Assembly (NCBI RefSeq): GCF_024713975.1
Contig: NC_091109.1
Coordinates: 18,673,260-18,737,259, forward strand
Length of the DNA stretch: 64,000 nucleotides
Reading direction: 5' to 3'
From: Paralichthys olivaceus
Lineage: Eukaryota; Chordata; Actinopteri; Pleuronectiformes; Paralichthyidae
This document shows positions 19,972-44,600 of the stretch, piece by piece. Positions within the stretch are counted from its first letter, which is position 1. Each line of letters begins with the position of its first letter. Position numbers and translations under genes: made by a program. The notes below the pieces were generated by a model, which ran no database searches, was not told the origin of the DNA, and saw nothing but the letters and a program-made list of their open reading frames with translations.

Positions 19972-20665
19972 AGACCTGCTGCTCGAGGGGGAAGGTGGGA
20001 TTTTACTAGAGATGCTCCGATTGGGATATTTTGAGCCGAAACACCGCACCAATAATTATAATTTTTTCTTAAGATCAGCCAGTTCAGTCCAGTTTATTAA
20101 CACTCAGAATGTTTTCTCCAGGTTGTTTACCATCAGCAGACGTCTTTGTTGTTTGGGAAACTTTTAAGTGCATTTCACAGAGGGGGGGGGACATCAGTAC
20201 TTAGATTAGTTATTATTATAAATGAAGATGAGATGCTGCTTCAGTGAGTCTGTGTCAGTTATCACACGTAGCAACGGGAGGACGCTGCATCAGGCGACCT
20301 GCTCACCGATGACGATGATGATGATGATGATGCAGACAGTTCATGCCGTTGGACTGAATCAGAGCAGGCTGATCACCAGCATCGTAGTTGGGCGAATATC
20401 TGGAGCATTGCTAGATTTTTACCTTTTGCTTCTCACGTCAACAGAAAGGCAAGTTTGCCGTCTCATTCTCGTAATAGTAGTAGTTCTTTTTTTCCCCTTT
20501 GTAGCCAAAACACTCGCTCCCTGTCTTTCACGACTGCAAAATATCTCACACCAAATGCGTCACCTTTTAAAAAAAAAATAAAAAAATGTATTTATATTGA
20601 TTTCACTTTATGTGGAATTTAAGTACAGAATCTCTGGATTCGCCAATAAAAAGACAGAACTATGA
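19972..20665 (+). other. eif1ax: eif1ax 3' untranslated region, possibly containing a decayed hAT-like element
   Basis: AATAAA at 20645-20650 is a plausible polyadenylation signal. Within the UTR, about 20007-20414, the ends read ctagagatgctccgat and, reverse-complemented, ctagcaatgctccaga. This is similar to degenerate terminal inverted repeats. Element identity is weak. Confidence 0.45.
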
Positions 20666-21066
20666 CGTGTTTTTCTTCTTTCTGCAGTCATTGCAGCTGT
20701 CGCCTGTTAGACACGTTTATAAAGTCCAAGACAGCTTGAAGTTTGAAGGCTGTTTATTAATTATACCAGAAAAATAATGTCAAGGTTTTTTATTTTGTTG
20801 ACATGATATTCCACCAACAACGAATCAGTCGACGAGTTGCTTGTTTTTGAATTGAGCCGCGGCCGAATGAAGGCAACCCCCTGAAATCATAAAAACAAAA
20901 ATCAACTGTAAAAAGAATCAAATGTATTTTTCTGTTGTTTCCCTTGTTTCTGTCTCTTTTTATCTTTTTTTTTTTTCCTCTAATGTTCTGAAGTCTTCGC
21001 TGCTCGCTCTGCGGCTGCAACACACAGTGAAGCTCGGCCGGTCGGCAGCTCTGTCTCACTTTAGAC

Positions 21067-21259
21067 CAGCGGTTCCCAAACTCTTAACCACAGATACACA
21101 CCAGTAAAACCTCACAGCTGTGCCGTCTGTCTTACTTCGTCTCTTAACCTCTGGCAAATTGATTATATATACAGTATATTATATATCTTCTTCTTCTCCC
21201 CCTCTGGAAACTTCCCATGTTCCCTGAGGGGGCCCAGCACCTCGGTTTGGGAACCACTG
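21067..21259. mobile_element. Non-autonomous hAT-type DNA element (MITE), 193 bp
   Basis: The ends are CAGCGGTTCCCAAA at the left and TTTGGGAACCACTG at the right. They are imperfect terminal inverted repeats of the CAGNGGTTCCCAAA type known from hAT elements. The flanks CTTTAGAC (21059-21066) and CTCTAGAC (21260-21267) match at 7 of 8 bases, as expected of an 8-bp hAT target duplication. No transposase is encoded. It lies between eif1ax and the coiled-coil gene. Confidence 0.8.
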
Positions 21260-22216
21260 CTCTAGACCACATGCGGCCTGTCGCTGTTGTTGCTGTAACT
21301 CTGAATCAAAAATAATTGTACTATGATGTTTGAAGGCTGGTTTCCAATAAAGATCTTAACTCTCGGCCAAGCTGGCAAAAGTGTTTTTTAGCTGCCTGAC
21401 GCTCGTCAGGAGCTCGTCTAAAAGAGCTGCAGCTCGACTCGGGCCCTGCACAGCTCCAGGCTGAGAACGTCCAGGGCCCCTGGGTGTTTGGTGACACGAC
21501 ACCAGACCTCTTACCAACAGAAGAGATAAAAACCTGAGTGAGAGTAAGAGCGGCTGGTTCCTGAGATTCAAATAAGCATCAGCTATAAAAGGCTTTTCTC
21601 TGATAATTTAATGTCGACTATGATTGATACAGTTTTCTTTCTGCTTTTCAGACCCTCTCTGTAATTCACATGTTATGGACTCTTCTGTTTGATCATTTTT
21701 CTTATTTCAATATATCCTCCTGAAATGTCCTGCAAATGACAGAGCTCCCAGCAGGTCTGTGAACAACCCGTCCCAGGATACAGAATCCCTGTGTGTAGTT
21801 GGTTTGTTTCCACTACAGTTTGTATCGTAGTTATTTATAGAGCAGCCGTAGGTCATGACTCAGTGGACCGACATGAGTGTGAGAGACTGAAAACAGCACT
21901 GACCCGTATTACAGACAGAGAGAGAGCGAGAGAGCAATCACCACCCTCACAAACATTCACTTGGACTCAGAGATGACCTCATAAAGCTGAGCTTCTTCAA
22001 ATCGTAACAAACTCGACCATCACTGACAATAATTCCTCAAACCTTCCATCATGCTGCAAACTGTTTATTCTGACCAAAGCTGGAACAACTTATTTGGGGT
22101 TTCTCTGTGTTCTTTATTAAAATCTGATTGATTGGTGGTTTGCTGATTTAAAGCCGTTTCTCTGGGGGTTTGGAAGACGAGCACCTGTGCAGCTGGATTT
22201 CACTTCACGGACAGAT
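21260..22216. other. Intergenic sequence, eif1ax to coiled-coil gene
   Basis: No convincing gene. A 71-codon minus-strand frame (21356-21571) starts with a leucine-rich stretch but lacks other support. TTTATT sequences at about 22063 and 22114 read as AATAAA on the minus strand and could end the coiled-coil transcript. Confidence 0.6.
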
Positions 22217-23038
22217 TCATCGTCCCAGAACGCGATGTGCTATGAAATGGTTCAGGTCGGAAATGATCCTGCTTTGCTTTGCTGCAATTTCCTCCGAGCT
22301 GGAGACGAGCAGCAGAGCATCGTCATGTTTGGACTGAAGTTCTAACATCGCTGTCTTCAGGTCTTCCTTCTCTTTGGCGTCTTTCTCCCTCAGAGACTCG
22401 AGTCGGCTCAGATCAGCTCTGACCAACTCGTCCTGCTCCTCACGATCACGCAGGACTTCCACCAACTGTTGGACTTCTACCTTTTCTCTGTCCATCAGAG
22501 ATTTCACATGGGTCAGCTCCCGTGTCTTCTCATCTCTGTCCCTGAGGACGTCCTCAGCATCGTCTAGTTGGAGCTTCAGAGTCCGCACCTCTTCTCTCAG
22601 TCTGTGAATCTCACCCTCGTGTTTCTCTCTCAGACCTTCAAGGTGTCTCATCTCATTGGTCAGGGACTTAATGTCCTGGTATAGATTTGTCTCATTCACT
22701 CTCAGAGTATAGATGTCTCCTAACAGGTGTTCGTTCTCTGCCCTCTCACACTGCAGGAGTCTGTCCTTTTCATTCTGATACATCAGAGACGTCTCCCTCT
22801 CTCGCAGATCCTGAACTGGGGCCAACTGTTCGTTGTTCTCGTCCTCAGTGGGGATGTTGATCTCCACGGTTCGCTGACAGAGAGCTACTTGCTCGGTTTG
22901 CTTGGTTATCAGCTCATCTTTATTCAGGATGGAGACCTGAGCTCCGTCCAGCTGGACCTCCAGGTCACAGACTGACTTCTCCGGCATGTAAATCCTCCTC
23001 CGCAGGTCCGAACCTCCCGTGTATCTACGTTGAGCCAT
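22217..23038 (-). CDS. Single-exon coiled-coil protein, 273 aa, family not recognised
   Basis: The uninterrupted reading frame encodes a charged, Leu/Glu/Lys/Arg-rich protein. From about residue 90 to 255 it has the hydrophobic spacing of a long coiled coil, with internally similar stretches such as VLRDRDEKTRELTHVK and VLRDREEQDELVRADLSR. The first 30 residues are basic (MAQRRYTGGSDLRRRIYMPE). There is no signal peptide, membrane segment or catalytic motif. Minus-strand AATAAA signals lie 100-150 bp past the stop. Its start faces map7d2 exon 1 across about 550 bp containing CCAAT and CRE motifs. A frame this long is unlikely to be chance, and the composition is protein-like. It could be a retrogene or a lineage-specific gene. 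Function unknown. Confidence 0.75.
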   Translation of the reverse strand: MAQRRYTGGSDLRRRIYMPEKSVCDLEVQLDGAQVSILNKDELITKQTEQVALCQRTVEINIPTEDENNEQLAPVQDLRERETSLMYQNEKDRLLQCERAENEHLLGDIYTLRVNETNLYQDIKSLTNEMRHLEGLREKHEGEIHRLREEVRTLKLQLDDAEDVLRDRDEKTRELTHVKSLMDREKVEVQQLVEVLRDREEQDELVRADLSRLESLREKDAKEKEDLKTAMLELQSKHDDALLLVSSSEEIAAKQSRIISDLNHFIAHRVLGR

Positions 23039-23206
23039 AGCTCAATATAGTTGTGTTGTGATTTGTTCTTCACCTGATCTCGGACACTTCAACGTGTCTT
23101 CTCCTCGGTTGGTGCGTTGCCCGTTAAGATGCATTGATCTGCTTTGATCTTGTATTCCGTCCTCCCCTTTGATCTCGACTCAATCAAAGGACAGAAGCTC
23201 TGATGA

Positions 23207-23218
23207 CCAATGACGTCA
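23207..23218. promoter_or_regulatory. Overlapping CCAAT box and CRE in a divergent promoter
   Basis: CCAAT (23207-23211) overlaps a perfect palindromic CRE, TGACGTCA (23211-23218). It lies 170 bp upstream of the coiled-coil start codon and about 370 bp upstream of the map7d2 start codon. It may serve both. Confidence 0.55.
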
Positions 23219-23294
23219 TATGAAACTCATGCCTGTGCGTGATGCGTGCCCGTGAATCGGCGATCGTGAGCAGCTGCTGGAGCGCGCACCAGTG

Positions 23295-23306
23295 CACGTG
23301 CACGTG
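23295..23306. promoter_or_regulatory. Two abutting E-boxes (CACGTG CACGTG)
   Basis: Two head-to-tail CACGTG palindromes in the interval between the coiled-coil gene and map7d2. They are candidate bHLH (MYC/USF-type) sites. Confidence 0.45.
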
Positions 23307-23585
23307 CACCTGCAGCATTTGAATTGTGGAGGTTTTGAAATAGTGGATCTTTCAAAATAAAACGCAGTTTTGGAAACGGAGCTGTGATCTGCTCCCCTCC
23401 CTCCATCTGTCTCTCCCTCCCTCCATCCATCTGTCTCCCCTCCCTTCATCTGCCTGTCTCCCGTCCTCCGTCTGTCTCTCCTCCCTCCTCCCTCACTGCC
23501 TCCTCCCGAGTCATCGTGCCCGAGCAGCCGCTCTCCTCTCGACGGACTCTGGCTCCGGTTGGTGAAACCGACGACGACCGTGAAA

Positions 23586-37319
<13,734 letters not shown>

Positions 37320-39780
37320 TCGGGTAAAGACAACGACGGGTGTGAGAGACGCATTCCAGCTGTTTTAGAGGCAAAGACAGTTTTCTCATCCTGGTGTTTT
37401 GTCCTCTTCTTCTCTCTCAGGGTCTTTTTCAGCAGCTGACAGGAGCCAGAACAAACCAAGAGATCGTCACCTCCGTCTGAAACTACAACAATCATCACAT
37501 GACAAGGAACCGCAGCTGACTTCTCATCTGTATTATCAAACCACACTCAATCATTGCAGCTCAGCTTTCAGCCACATGTTCACGCTGTGCAAATGGGCAA
37601 GTTTGACTCTTAGAAACACGACAGAGTTCCACTGAATCAAGCCGGTGATGTGAAGTTTATTTATGACTGTGCGACCAAGAAGAAGAAGCAGAAGTCCGTT
37701 TGAAAAGGTGAATTTTAGGAAATGATTATTGCTATAATTTATCTAAAACTAATACTTTGTTCGTTTCATAAAATTTGGAAGTGTAACTTGTGAAGTCTTC
37801 ACACATTGACCCTGTTTTCGTGAACAGATCGAACATGTTTTTACATGTAAGGTGTCTCACAAACGTTCCTGCCGTTGGATTTTGATCTCTGGACGAGCTT
37901 TTAGTTCCGTTCTGTCCTCTGAGTGTGGACAGGACACCTCCTCCACACCCGTCCCAGTTAAAGCCAATATTGCCCAGATGCGTTGCCTCTAACCATCACT
38001 CGAGTATCATCTGCTTTAATCTCCCGGCTTTTGTAAAAAAAAAACTCTGTAAATATATGTGTGTGGGTGGTGGAGTCCGTCATCGTAGGAACAGGGAGCG
38101 GCTCTGCTCATCTGGAGCTGTAAAACAGACGCTGTTGTTTAAATCCTGTGTAGCATCTTCAGTGAGGACTAGTTAGTGGAGCTGTGGTTGTAGCTGTGTG
38201 TGGGAGTGCCTCCTCCTCGTCAGTGTTTCTGATGGATCCCGTGTTTGTCTCACCTGCTCCTCTGCCGACAGCGACTCCTGCTTCTATGAAACCCGGTCTG
38301 TCCTCTGTAGACTCCCCGTCCCCCCGATGCTGGAGAAAACCACGGAGAGCTGATATTGTAACCCTGCTGTCGCCCTGTAACATGTAGAGCCTGTAGCTTC
38401 GGTTTCTCTGCTGCTCGTCACTTAACTGATGGACGTTTTGTGGACGAGTCACGACAACGATGTGAAGAAGACGAGGAGGGAGGAGGGAAATAATGTCCCG
38501 TATTTTTATTTGCAGATCAGGAAAATATTGACACAGTGTGTTGTGTGTTCGTCTGGCACTGACTGTAACCATGCAAGCTGCGTTTTATAGTGTGCACTTA
38601 CCAGTAGTTGTGTGTATCACTGCTCGCAAGACAAGTACACCTCCACCTCCACTCATCCCCCAAACTAAAATATACCTCACAATTCACAATAGACTGGTGT
38701 TAAAGCAGCGTCCGCGCTCAGCTTTTCACCTCCGAGGCCTTAAACCTCAGCGCAGTCAGCATCTTCGCCTCGAACACTCGTCCTCTGTGCTTCACCCTCA
38801 GGATCTGTCTCGTCCAGCATGTGCACTTTTCACTGTTTTAGGAAAAGATCCAGAAACTGGAGACACAATCATGTGCGTGGAAGGTTGGATTCCAGGCAGA
38901 GGCCCCCAGGGGCCCCAGACGTGTGGACGATCAGGGCCGTAACCAGGATTTTAGAAATACTTGGGTAATAAGTCTACATTCCCCCCAAAACTCACACCAA
39001 CCACCGACCAAACTCTGCAGTTTTCAGAGTATTTAAGTCACATTCTATTTATTCAGCTGATCATTTGTTTCTTTGTGGATTTGATTTTCCTTCATTTCAG
39101 TCTAGTGCAAAAAAAAAATTCCTCAAGTTTTAAATGTCCTCGATTGAGTTTATTTGGCCTGAAACCGTCTCTGAATATTAGAATCAGCCTTAAAAATGCA
39201 ACATGTGCAGTATGTGTGTAAATGTAGAATGTAAACCCCTTCCCACAAAAATACAGAGGACTTAACCTCTGTGTCCTCACCTCCTTTTTTTGAATTTACA
39301 TCGTACTCGTTCGATTCATAATCCTGTCTGTGAATGTGTAAAGAAAGAGGGTGATGGTGAAAGAATGATCAACTGTACTTGAGCGAGACTTTTTTCAGGG
39401 GCGAGGAACCAAAGCTGGATCCAAGTGAAAGGGGAGTTTCCATAAAAAGCTTCTTGAGGTGGACGAGGGTCTCAGCTCCTGCGCCATTGAAGAAAAAAAG
39501 AGTTTCCTCGTCACTGCTGCAACGCTCAGCTCGTTGTTTATGTTTTCACGCTCCCGTCGCCACCCCCCCCAGTCGGCGTCTCTACGTCCGCTCCTCCGGA
39601 TTCTGCTGAAACTCATTGTAAGAGGGTCTCCTGGGGCCCCTTGTATACAACTTAAAAAATAAAGGACATAATGTTTATCCTAATATAACTTAAACCCTGT
39701 GACACTGCAGCTTGGTGGAATATATCATTGTAGACGTGGTGCATGGATAACTGCTGAAAAAGAACAATAAACTTCATCAA
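37320..39780 (+). other. map7d2: map7d2 3' untranslated region and downstream sequence
   Basis: No coding exon was found after the TAG at 37317-37319. AATAAA occurs at 39658-39663 and 39766-39771. The UTR may end earlier, since the scattered A-rich stretches near 38035-38060 are also possible ends. Minus- and plus-strand open frames here look random. Confidence 0.5.
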
Positions 39781-40591
39781 GCCATTTGTGTCAGTGAACT
39801 GGATCAATTAAGAAATGTAGGATGATGGAGGCGGCTGATGGAGCGAAGGGAAACATTCAAGATTTAGAATCTGATGATGTTACACTAAGAAACAGCTGAA
39901 TGCAGCTACTTTTATTTCTCATTATAATCACTGTGAATTGACTTAATGCTGCACGGACATTAAAACTGATCTGCAAAAACTGGACTGAAGAATGAACTTT
40001 CACTTTAACAGCTGAGGATATTGATTCGAATTTAACACGTAGGATCTTTTAATCAACACAAGAATTTATAAAAATAAACAAAGTCATGTTTTAGTCACAT
40101 CATCCCTAAACAAACATGACTCTGCACTCTAACAGAGCATGAGAAGAGAAGGTGGAGCATTATAATAATATGCTTTACAAATTAAAACATTAAAAATATC
40201 AAGAAACAAATAAAATCACAGTCATAAATATATATATATGTGTTTATATGTTTCCTAGACGTGAAAGAAATTTAAGCTTGATCACCCATAAAATAATAAA
40301 AAGTAGAGTTATAGTGAATGTGGAACAATAGATAGAGACACTGAAAATGTTCTGTCAACCTAGAAAAGGTTGTGTAAACATATTATAGTGATGCGCTCAA
40401 TTCTATTTAAATACTATGGTAGAATTTTCACATTTTGATCTTTCACTGAAGTACTTCAATATAAATATAGCAGGCTCGTCCCAAAATACCAAACAGTGAA
40501 TAAAGTGGTTTCAAATAATAAAATCAAGCCTCAAAATGTCTCTGAATTTATCAATGAAAATAATCCAATAATAAAATAATAAAACCCTGAC

Positions 40592-40623
<32 letters not shown>

Positions 40624-40640
40624 TTTATTTATTTTATTTT
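39781..40640. other. AT-rich intergenic interval map7d2 to bclaf3
   Basis: I see no gene. It includes a TA run at 40599-40622 and T-rich sequence to about 40655. Confidence 0.75.
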
Positions 40641-40700
40641 TTTTAATTTTTAATTTTATGTGGATGTGCACATCCGCTGCTTTTATTGTGAAAAGGCCTC

Positions 40701-40943
40701 AGCGGAAGTGGCGAGCCTTGTTTCCGGCGGAAACGCGACATCTTGAATGTTTCAGACATTTTTAAACTTCGGAGGAAACGTCAGCGCGTCTGTTCGGATC
40801 TGGATCATATTCGTGGATAGTCACGTTTTTAATTTAACGTTCCGAACGTTCGCTCTTCGCTGGTTCATCGCGCTTGTCTTCGCTTTAGCTAACGTTAGCC
40901 GCGTTAACGTTAGCCGCGTTAGCTGACACTAGCGTGGCCCGGG
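40701..40943 (+). promoter_or_regulatory. bclaf3: bclaf3 promoter and non-coding first exon (inferred)
   Basis: AGCGGAAGTG (40701-40710) and TTTCCGGCGG (about 40721) are ETS-type sites. The interval is CpG-rich after AT-rich flanks. The perfect palindrome GCTAACGTTAGC is at 40888-40899, with a near-tandem copy following. A GGG/GTAAGT donor at 40943/40944 can close a 5' UTR exon that would splice to the exon with the ATG at 41641. The transcription start is not determined. Confidence 0.55.
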
Positions 40944-41640
40944 GTAAGTCATCTGCGCAGCGTTAGCTTAGCTTAACTAGCATTGGTGTTTGTTTTCTAT
41001 TAGATGGTATTAAAATGTGTTATAACATATAAATGAGTTTATTTGTGACTTGAGTCAAACGTGTTCCAGCTCTTTAACCTGATCGGTGCCTTGATCATTA
41101 TTGTCCTGATAGATAAATACATATATTTAATATACTTGCTGCAGTGTATTGATCAAGTATTAGTATTAAAATAATGTATATTTATTGTAATTCCAGGTCT
41201 TAACTGTGCATTAAAAAATCCACCCATCAATATAAAGTCAAACCAGTTCTTAGTTCACAGTGATAAACAGGGAGGTTGTTATTTTAATTTGGAAACACGA
41301 GGTTGTAGAAGCTGTAAAATCTTAAATCTCATGTTTTTAAGGACAAATTCAGGCGCAGAAAGTATTTTACTTTAATAGTAAACTTTAGTGTCACTCAACA
41401 GCGTATGAAGATAGATAATTAAAGACGAATCAGTTTTCTTTACAGATGTCACATGATGACATGATAATAATAATAATAATGATGGTAAATTATTGTGAAT
41501 TTAAACACAACTGATGTGACTACTTGAGACAGTCAATCATTATCCTTTAGTTAAAGGACAGTTCTTGATAAAGTAGTCAATTGTTAACTGTCTGTTCTTG
41601 CAACTAAATATAAACTTCTCTGTTCTTTTAAGGTGAAACT

Positions 41641-44600
41641 ATGTCAAGACCACGGTCGCGGTCTCCTAACTACAGGTAAACACATCAATTTAACGTTTAA
41701 TATATTTGTGTTTTCAATTTAACAGTTTTTTAAGGTGAAGTTTTCTTCTTTTCTTTCAGGAGGTTTCCGTGGGAGGAATCGAACTTTGATCCTCATAAAA
41801 TCCTCGCAGAACTGGATGAGAATCCACGTGACAGGAGTCACCGCCTCAGACAGAATCCTGAGGAAGACTGGGGCTTTGTCAGGGAAGAGATTTACCCAGA
41901 AGGCCAGAGAAGATCCGCTCCTTCTCCAGATGACCTTTTCCAGCTCGGGCATCAACGGCGTCCAACTGAGAAGGAGTTTTACACCCGGACGTCTTCACCT
42001 CACTATGATGTGAGGGGCTACGGCGGTCGGAGGCTTTCCCCACCACGTAATGTCGGAGGAGACGGAGATAGACGCAAAGAAGGGTTTCAAGACCAGAGTT
42101 ATGATAACAGGGGGAGGTTGCCCCACTCTCCCCCGAGTTTGGTGAGGGAAAGATTGCCACCGAGGTCTCAGGCAGATCACCAGCAGAGAGAGCCGGGAAT
42201 GGGCTGGAGGGAGGAGCAGGGCCGAGGTCCTGGGAGGTTCAGAGACCTCAGTCCCGCTACGAGAACCGATGACCGAGGTAGTGGAGCAGGTAGGGAAAGA
42301 GGTAGGAGGAATTTACAGGGTCCCAACAGAGAAAGACCAAGGGAGGAGCCACATCAAGAGAGGAGCCCCCCCTTTAAAAGGCAACGAAGAGAAATGGATG
42401 ACGCCAATCACCCTGGGTAAATTTCAAGCAAAATGCATCGCCGCACTTTCCAAGAACGAAGAATTCAGAGGATTCTCATCTTTACTTTTCATAGAGCAAA
42501 ATCCTTCACTGTCTTTTGTCATTTCTTATTTTTCTTGTTAGAAAACACTAATCGAACATATTGCACGGCTTGAAGTTTTCTGTCTTTGCCAGCTCTACTG
42601 GCTCTTCAACATCTCTGCATGTTTTCTGTTGCTCCAGCTGTCGTTCTAAACGTCCATGCTACATTGATAACTATTGCAATGACATAGACTGACAAAAATC
42701 CAAAGCTAATGTCAAGAGTAAATTCATAAGCAGATGTGAAGATGGACATTTCCATGAATCATTGTTGAACCATGTCACCTCCTCTTATGCTGTCACAGGT
42801 ACAGGATTGAGGAGGAGCTTGGGGAACAGCGTTACTCGGTGGAGACGCCCAGAGATGGGTATGGAGGAGACTTTCAGGGGAGCCTTCCCCGCAGAGATGT
42901 TCGACCCTTGAGACCACTTGTCATTGAACATGATCACGGTATCGTAAATGGCAGAAAATCGCCGCAGTGGGAACAATTTTCCGATCGCAGAGATCTTGAC
43001 TTTAGACAGAGGAGTCCCCGCCCACAAGGCTCCTCGCAGGAGCGCTTCAGGACGTCAGACAGCCGGTTGGATGATCGGGAAGACGTGAGGGGACGCCGTT
43101 TTCAAGATAATTGGAGAGATTCCAACTATGTTGAATCTCGGAGGAGCCCTGTGCCGCAAGACAGACCAAATACCATGAAATATGGTAATCGAGATGGGTC
43201 TTTGAACCACAGGGGGAGAGGTTGTCCTCGCCCTGGGAGAGGGAGGTTTAATCGTGGACAGGTCGGAAGGGCCGGACCACTCAGGAATCAACCACGTTTG
43301 CAGCAGTCCTCCCAGGGACACCAAGATCTTCCTCACGGAGAGCAAAGACTAGGATATCGACCCTACAGAGAAGATGGTTACAAGGATCCCATCGAAGAGC
43401 GGCCTCACTGGTCAGGAGAAGACAGACTTCAAGAGTGGGAACACGACAGGCCCAGAAGTCTGGAGCAACACTTACTGAGGGAGGACCCGGACCCCAAAAT
43501 GCCCCGTGGATGGAGTGACAAGAAAACTAGTAACGCTGTGAAGGAGGAAACGTTAACCATCAAAGTAGACATGACCCGACCCATGAACCAGAACAGGTAG
43601 AGTATTTTTTGTTACAACTATTAAGGGTGAGTGGTTGAAGTTCACACTTCTTTCTCAGCTCATGAAGAGGAAAGAGACGACCGTGTGGAAAATGGAGACT
43701 GAGAATCTCTGGAGGGAAACATCTTTTCACTGAAGTGGATTCGGTTGAAGTTGAGCCGAACGCTGATGTTGGCACAATCATCTATCAAGTAGTGTGTGCT
43801 TTGGCACGCGGAAGTTTCGCCAAGTAATATCTTCTCACATGGAAAAGTGACATGGCACCAGAAAGAGCTGCTGCTCAAACTGAAGACCCAGGAGATGCTC
43901 TTCATCCTGAAGAAATGAATCTGAAGCTGAGCTTTGGGAAAGTGACCATGTTGTCGTCGGCAGGCGTCCGTCAGAAAGAGAGTTCCCTCCTGAAATAGAG
44001 TTTCATCTGCATCTGATTCTCTGTGAATGAGATGAACTAATCAGCACTTGATACTTGTTTGGGAGAATGACGTGAAAATCCAATGCACAGGTGAAGAAGG
44101 ACCTGATGAATGGGGACGGCAGAAAAGCGGAGCACCTCAGGGTGACTTCATTCACATGTGCTCCTTCTGCTTCGGCAAAAACTTGACGATTTGGTTGAAG
44201 ACCACAATTAACACACGTTTTCATCAAGCTTCTTTTCCTTTATTGGTGAAATCAGTTGGAAATCTGAAAGGAGAGACCAAATATCACAGAGAGGAGGCTC
44301 TGGCACTCGAGGCAGCAGATTCAAGTTTTATTCATCATCTCACATCCATTCACAAGGTTTCCAGAAGAAGCAAGAATATAAAGATCTCACTCTACAGTGA
44401 TGAGGAGCGAGCTGCATGAATGTGTCACTGTGACCTGAAGTGAAACCAAAGACACCTCGAAGAGCATATTGATAACACCGGATCCGGACCTCGTCACTCT
44501 AGTTATTTTACTCTGAAGCTGCTGTGACACTGAAAACACCACTTCTTATAGAAGTAGGTGTTGAAGGAATGTTGCAGTGTCGTAAACTTCCAGAACAAGT

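Noticed and set aside
21356-21571. 71-codon minus-strand frame with a hydrophobic start
   Set aside because: The leucine-rich start resembles a signal peptide, but there is no cleavage-like context, promoter, polyadenylation signal or recognisable mature peptide.
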